Shown here piece by piece: positions 4,436-7,513 of a stretch of DNA of 7,513 bases (positions within the stretch are counted from its first letter, which is position 1; each line of letters opens with the position of its first letter). This DNA is from Bacillota bacterium (GTDB taxonomy: Bacteria; Bacillota; Clostridia; Christensenellales; CAG-138). The translations under genes were made by a program, and so were the position numbers. The notes under the pieces are model-generated. The model saw nothing but the letters and a program-made list of their open reading frames with translations, ran no database searches and was not told the DNA's origin. The stretch lies in contig JAEWZS010000074.1 in assembly GCA_023458355.1 (NCBI GenBank), positions 1 through 7,513 of the forward strand, read 5' to 3'.

Positions 4436-4972
4436 ATGGAAAGTTTCAGCTATACCGCCTTCGATGTGGAAACACCAAACCGCAACAACAATTCCCTTTG
4501 TTCCATCGGCCTTGTGCATGTGAAAGACGGCGAGGTGACGTTCCAAAGGGAATACCTCGTCAACCCCGAGGCGGACTTTGATTACAGCAATGTTCTTATA
4601 CACGGCATCACGGAGGATATGGTTTACGACGCACCTACCTTCCCCGAGGTCTGGAAAGAGATTGCCCCTTTCTTCGATGGGCTTTTAATCGCACATAATG
4701 CGACGTTTGATCTTAGCGTTATTCAATCCTCCCTTTTAAGGCACGAACTGATTATTCCCGAGATGTACTATGTTTGCACGGTGCTTCTCGCCCGCAGGCA
4801 CATCCCGCGCGAGAGGTACGGAAGCCACCGGCTTAACGACCTAAGTAGGGGTTTAGGCATTACCCTCGACCACCATCATGCACTGAGCGACGCGATTGCT
4901 TGCCGAGAAATATTCGAACATCTTGGGAGAAACTACGGATTGACGGAGAAGGATGTAAGGGTATATCGGTAA
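4436..4972 (+). CDS. DEDDh 3'-5' exonuclease (DnaQ/PolC-epsilon-like)
   Basis: A 178-residue stand-alone exonuclease domain expected to remove nucleotides from DNA 3' ends using two metal ions. The motifs are complete. Exo I is FDVET (D10, E12); Exo II is HNATFDLSVI (D92); Exo III is HHHALSDA, with H147 and D152 in the H-x4-D arrangement of the DEDDh subclass. HGITEDMVYDAPTF (56-69) is also typical of the epsilon/PolC-like group. The protein is only the catalytic domain: no BRCT or polymerase region follows, so a role in repair or nucleotide recycling is more likely than replicative proofreading, though this is inference. ATG 4436 has AAGGAT (4422-4427) 8 nt upstream. The 21-nt gap to the glycosyltransferase stop suggests co-transcription, although the functions are not obviously linked. 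Confidence 0.9.
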   Translation: MESFSYTAFDVETPNRNNNSLCSIGLVHVKDGEVTFQREYLVNPEADFDYSNVLIHGITEDMVYDAPTFPEVWKEIAPFFDGLLIAHNATFDLSVIQSSLLRHELIIPEMYYVCTVLLARRHIPRERYGSHRLNDLSRGLGITLDHHHALSDAIACREIFEHLGRNYGLTEKDVRVYR

Positions 4973-5149
4973 GATACGAAAAAGCGGTTGAAATGGATTA
5001 TGCCTAAAACCGCACAGGTAGCCGGAGAGACGTTGTTTTTGAGTTCTTATTCATTAACATTTGTTAATTATTCAATTCTGCATGATAGCCTAACCGCGAT
5101 AAGCTGACAATATGATTTAGGTAAGGCTTGAATTCTGAGGGAGCGCACG
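4973..5149. other. Intergenic region before helD with candidate regulatory palindrome
   Basis: 177 bp without a gene. It holds GCGGTT/AACCGC (4984-4989, 5008-5013), a weak stem with no T-run, and the perfect inverted repeat ATTAACA-TT-TGTTAAT (5053-5068), which could be a repressor site. TATGAT (5111-5116) is a fair -10, but no -35 is present at the right distance, so the helD promoter is not settled. GAGGGAG (5137-5143) is the ribosome-binding site of the next gene, 6 nt before its ATG. Confidence 0.4.
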
Positions 5150-7369
5150 ATGGACGATTTGGAAAAGAAACTGGAAGAACAATGGCTTGAAACGGTGGTT
5201 GCAGAGGCGCAGCGACAGTATTTAAAATACGGCGAGAGCGATGGAAAGCTCAAAGAGGATGCATTGAGAACGCAAAAGGAGCTTTGGGAGGAAGTAGGCC
5301 CCATCGCCTCCTCAGGCGAGCTCGATCAAATTGTAGAGTTCATGGAGTACATCGGTGCCATGAAACAGCAAAAGCGCAGCCATGTGTTTATAAAAAGCCA
5401 GAAGGATAAGTACTTTAAAATTGCACAGTCCCCCTACTTCGCCCGCATAGATTTTAAGGAGGAGGGCCAAGAGGATAAGCCCTTCTATATCGGTACATTT
5501 AACCTCATCGATGAGAAGTACTCCATACTCGTGTGCGATTGGCGTGCACCCGTTTCCGGTATGTTTTACGATTTTGACGTAGGACCTGCATCCTACCTTT
5601 GCCCTAAAGGCACGGTAGAAGGCGAAATTACGCGCAAGCGGCAGTATAAAATTGCTGACGGAAAGCTCGTTTACATGTTTGACAGCAGCCTAAAGATCGA
5701 CGATGAAATGCTACGGCAAATTTTAGGCAGAAGTGCTGACAGCAAGATGAAGGCCATCGTCACCTCCATACAGCGTGAGCAAAACCGCGCAATCCGCAAC
5801 GAGAGTTTTCAAAACCTCATCGTGCAGGGACCTGCGGGCAGCGGCAAAACCTCTGTCGCGCTCCACCGTGCGGCATATCTACTGTATAAGCACAAAGACA
5901 CCGTCACTGAAAAGAACATCTTAATTCTCTCCCCCAACGCCATATTCAACGATTATATTTCCGAAGTGCTTCCGGAACTCGGCGAGGAAAACCTTCTGAG
6001 TACCACCTTCGAGGCATTTATGCAAGGCACGCTCCGCACGAATCTTATAAATGAGCGGTTTTGCGATATGATGGAATATCTGTATGCAGGGAAATCGCGC
6101 CCGTATTTTAAAGAACGCTTTTTCAGCATGTGCTTTAAGTCTTCGGATGAATTTTTGAAACGTATCAAGGCTTATGCGGACTGCATGCAGAATGAAGGAG
6201 CAGGATTTTTTGACATAAAAATTAAAGATAAGCCCATTGTAAGCGCTGAGGAGCAAAAGCGTCTGTTCCGAGAGGAATATGCCTTTTTACCGCTGGAGCG
6301 GCGGCTCATGAAGCTAAGAGCACGCATCGAATACCTCCTTAACCCACTGGAGTCCGCGCGCAAAAAAGAGATTTCTGAAACGCTTAAGGAAAAGTCTAAA
6401 ATACTCGACAGGCAGGAGCTTCTTTTTAAAAGCACCGCGATTGTGAAAAGCGAGTTTAAGGAGGTACGCGAAAACGTCGAGCGCATCACAACCTATGACC
6501 CTCTCAAATTGTATCGCGCGTTTTTTGATCACCTCGTTGCTGCAGCGGATGAAAATAATAGAGCCGATATGGAAAGCATACGCTCGTTCACGTTCGAAGC
6601 GCTTGATGCGAAAAAGCTTTATTACGAGGATCAGATAGCCTTATTTTATCTCAAGAGCGCTTGGGGGGGCGCTGTGAAAACCGCTGCCGTACGTTTTTTG
6701 ATTGTGGATGAGGCACAGGATTATACTTTGCTCCAATTGGAAATACTCCGCCTTTTATTCGGTCATGCAAAACTTACGCTTCTGGGTGACCCTAGCCAGA
6801 CCATCCACCCGTATTTGCGTGAGGGTGTTTACGGGGAGGAAAAGCTATTTGCTGTTTTCCCCGAGGGCAGCACACTTCACCTTCAACTGAGCAAAAGCTA
6901 CCGCTCTACGCTTGAAATCACGCGCTTCGCGAGGCGCATCCTTAATAGGCCATTTATAGAGGACAGTGTTGAACGACACGGTAGTGAGCCAGTCACAGTG
7001 GGTTTTAAAGACGAAGCGGAACTAAGACAGCATATTGTTGCAGACGTGCAATCGTTTACAGAGAAAGGCTTTTCTTCCATAGGCATATTGACGCGTACGA
7101 AAAGAGAGGCGGTTGATGTCTATGCTTATATGCGCCGCAAGATTCCCCTCAAAGCTGTGCTATCTGGTGACGAGGAATATGTGCGCGGCACGGTGGTGAT
7201 GCCCGTGTACCTCGCAAAGGGACTCGAATTCGATGCGGTAATCGTTTATAACGCAAGCAAAGAGAATTACACACCGGATGAACGGCTCTACCTTTATACG
7301 GCATGCACGCGCGCATTGCATGCACTTCATGTGCATTATGTCGGGGAAATAACGGAGTTACTCCTATAA
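5150..7369 (+). CDS. helD: HelD-like superfamily 1 ATPase, RNA polymerase recycling factor
   Basis: A complete 739-residue protein, close to the size of Bacillus subtilis HelD. The N-terminus (1-90) is charged and helical, like the coiled coil that HelD inserts into the RNA polymerase secondary channel. Then come the family hallmarks YIGTFNL (113-119), CDWRAPVSGMFYDFD (129-143), KRQYKI (163-168) and SIQREQNRAIR (206-216). The SF1 ATPase motifs are all intact: GPAGSGKTS (227-235, Walker A), VDEAQD (519-524, Walker B), LLGDPSQTIH (544-553), LSKSYRST (580-587), YLAKGLEFDAVIVY (687-700) and YTACTRALHALHV (716-728). Residues about 290-510 are the variable insert between ATPase segments. Proteins of this family use ATP to release stalled polymerase from DNA and RNA, and some protect against rifampicin. 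ATG 5150 has GAGGGAG 6 nt upstream. It appears to be a separate transcription unit, 177 bp after the exonuclease. Confidence 0.88.
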   Translation: MDDLEKKLEEQWLETVVAEAQRQYLKYGESDGKLKEDALRTQKELWEEVGPIASSGELDQIVEFMEYIGAMKQQKRSHVFIKSQKDKYFKIAQSPYFARIDFKEEGQEDKPFYIGTFNLIDEKYSILVCDWRAPVSGMFYDFDVGPASYLCPKGTVEGEITRKRQYKIADGKLVYMFDSSLKIDDEMLRQILGRSADSKMKAIVTSIQREQNRAIRNESFQNLIVQGPAGSGKTSVALHRAAYLLYKHKDTVTEKNILILSPNAIFNDYISEVLPELGEENLLSTTFEAFMQGTLRTNLINERFCDMMEYLYAGKSRPYFKERFFSMCFKSSDEFLKRIKAYADCMQNEGAGFFDIKIKDKPIVSAEEQKRLFREEYAFLPLERRLMKLRARIEYLLNPLESARKKEISETLKEKSKILDRQELLFKSTAIVKSEFKEVRENVERITTYDPLKLYRAFFDHLVAAADENNRADMESIRSFTFEALDAKKLYYEDQIALFYLKSAWGGAVKTAAVRFLIVDEAQDYTLLQLEILRLLFGHAKLTLLGDPSQTIHPYLREGVYGEEKLFAVFPEGSTLHLQLSKSYRSTLEITRFARRILNRPFIEDSVERHGSEPVTVGFKDEAELRQHIVADVQSFTEKGFSSIGILTRTKREAVDVYAYMRRKIPLKAVLSGDEEYVRGTVVMPVYLAKGLEFDAVIVYNASKENYTPDERLYLYTACTRALHALHVHYVGEITELLL

Positions 7370-7376
7370 ACAAAGA

Positions 7377-7442
7377 GGCAAGGGGCCTTCGACGGGATAC
7401 GCCTCAGGCACTAGTCCTGAGGGCCGTCGTAAAACCCTTGCC
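7377..7442. ncRNA. Nested three-stem hairpin downstream of helD (structured RNA or terminator-like)
   Basis: Starting 8 nt after the helD stop, three perfect stems nest on one axis: GGCAAGGG/CCCTTGCC (7377-7384, 7435-7442), CGACGG/CCGTCG (7390-7395, 7424-7429) and CCTCAGG/CCTGAGG (7402-7408, 7416-7422). They are separated by small internal loops, and the terminal loop is CACTAGT. This gives 21 pairs in 66 nt. There is no immediate T-run; a short ACAG-TATG-CTGT stem with TTTTA follows (7445-7460). It could be a 3' end structure protecting helD mRNA, a leader element of a gene beyond the window, or a small repeat. I recognise no known RNA family. Confidence 0.45.
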
Positions 7443-7513
7443 CTACAGTATGCTGTTTTAAGTTTATTTTATGGTTTTCCCGCCCTGCCGTAGTTATAGC
7501 TCATGCGGCGTTT

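Noticed and set aside
7377..7384. Shared 7-mer GCAAGGG between the post-helD hairpin and the 27-bp repeats
   Set aside because: Seven bases are too few to argue common origin, and the adjoining sequences differ completely.

Overview
The window looks like chromosomal DNA of a Gram-positive anaerobe, probably a gut-type clostridium. The grounds are a purine-rich Shine-Dalgarno before almost every gene, a TTG start, a roughly balanced GC content, and a HelD-type RNA polymerase recycling ATPase, a family typical of Firmicutes and Actinobacteria. No 16S or other marker is present, so finer placement is inference.

Layout. (1) Bases 1-235 (+): the C-terminal end of an NCS2 (xanthine/uracil) permease. 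It converges on the next operon at a bidirectional terminator (247-282). (2) Bases 295-2555 (-): a probable three-gene operon, transcribed right to left. It holds a membrane-anchored phosphodiester glycosidase (NAGPA/DUF2233), a 69-residue two-helix membrane protein, and a 10-TM EamA/DMT transporter with a 60-residue tail containing 23 histidines. A good extended -10 promoter lies upstream, embedded in a perfect palindrome (2585-2603). (3) Bases 2571-3394: a divergent intergenic region of about 820 bp. Its right half is a 434-436 bp element (2960-3395) bounded by perfect 27-bp inverted repeats and packed with hairpins. (4) Bases 3395-4972 (+): a GT2 glycosyltransferase fused to a GtrA membrane domain, then a DEDDh 3'-5' exonuclease. 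(5) Bases 5150-7369 (+): a complete helD-like gene, followed by a nested three-stem hairpin (7377-7442).

The most striking observation is the 2960-3395 element. It sits exactly between a good Shine-Dalgarno (GAGGAAGG, 2950-2957) and the ATG of the glycosyltransferase (3395). Removing it on paper, leaving one TA, joins GAGGAAGGCT to TATG and restores an ideal ribosome-binding site, 7 nt from GAGG to ATG. This supports a MITE-like insertion with a TA target duplication and raises the question of how the gene is now translated. Two routes are visible: the 27-bp stem may fold the old ribosome-binding site next to the ATG, or an orphan AGGAGG inside the element may drive an in-frame ATG 20 codons upstream. 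The element also carries three tandem GC-rich hairpins, one with a compensatory base-pair change. No transposase, CRISPR array, tRNA or rRNA gene was found.
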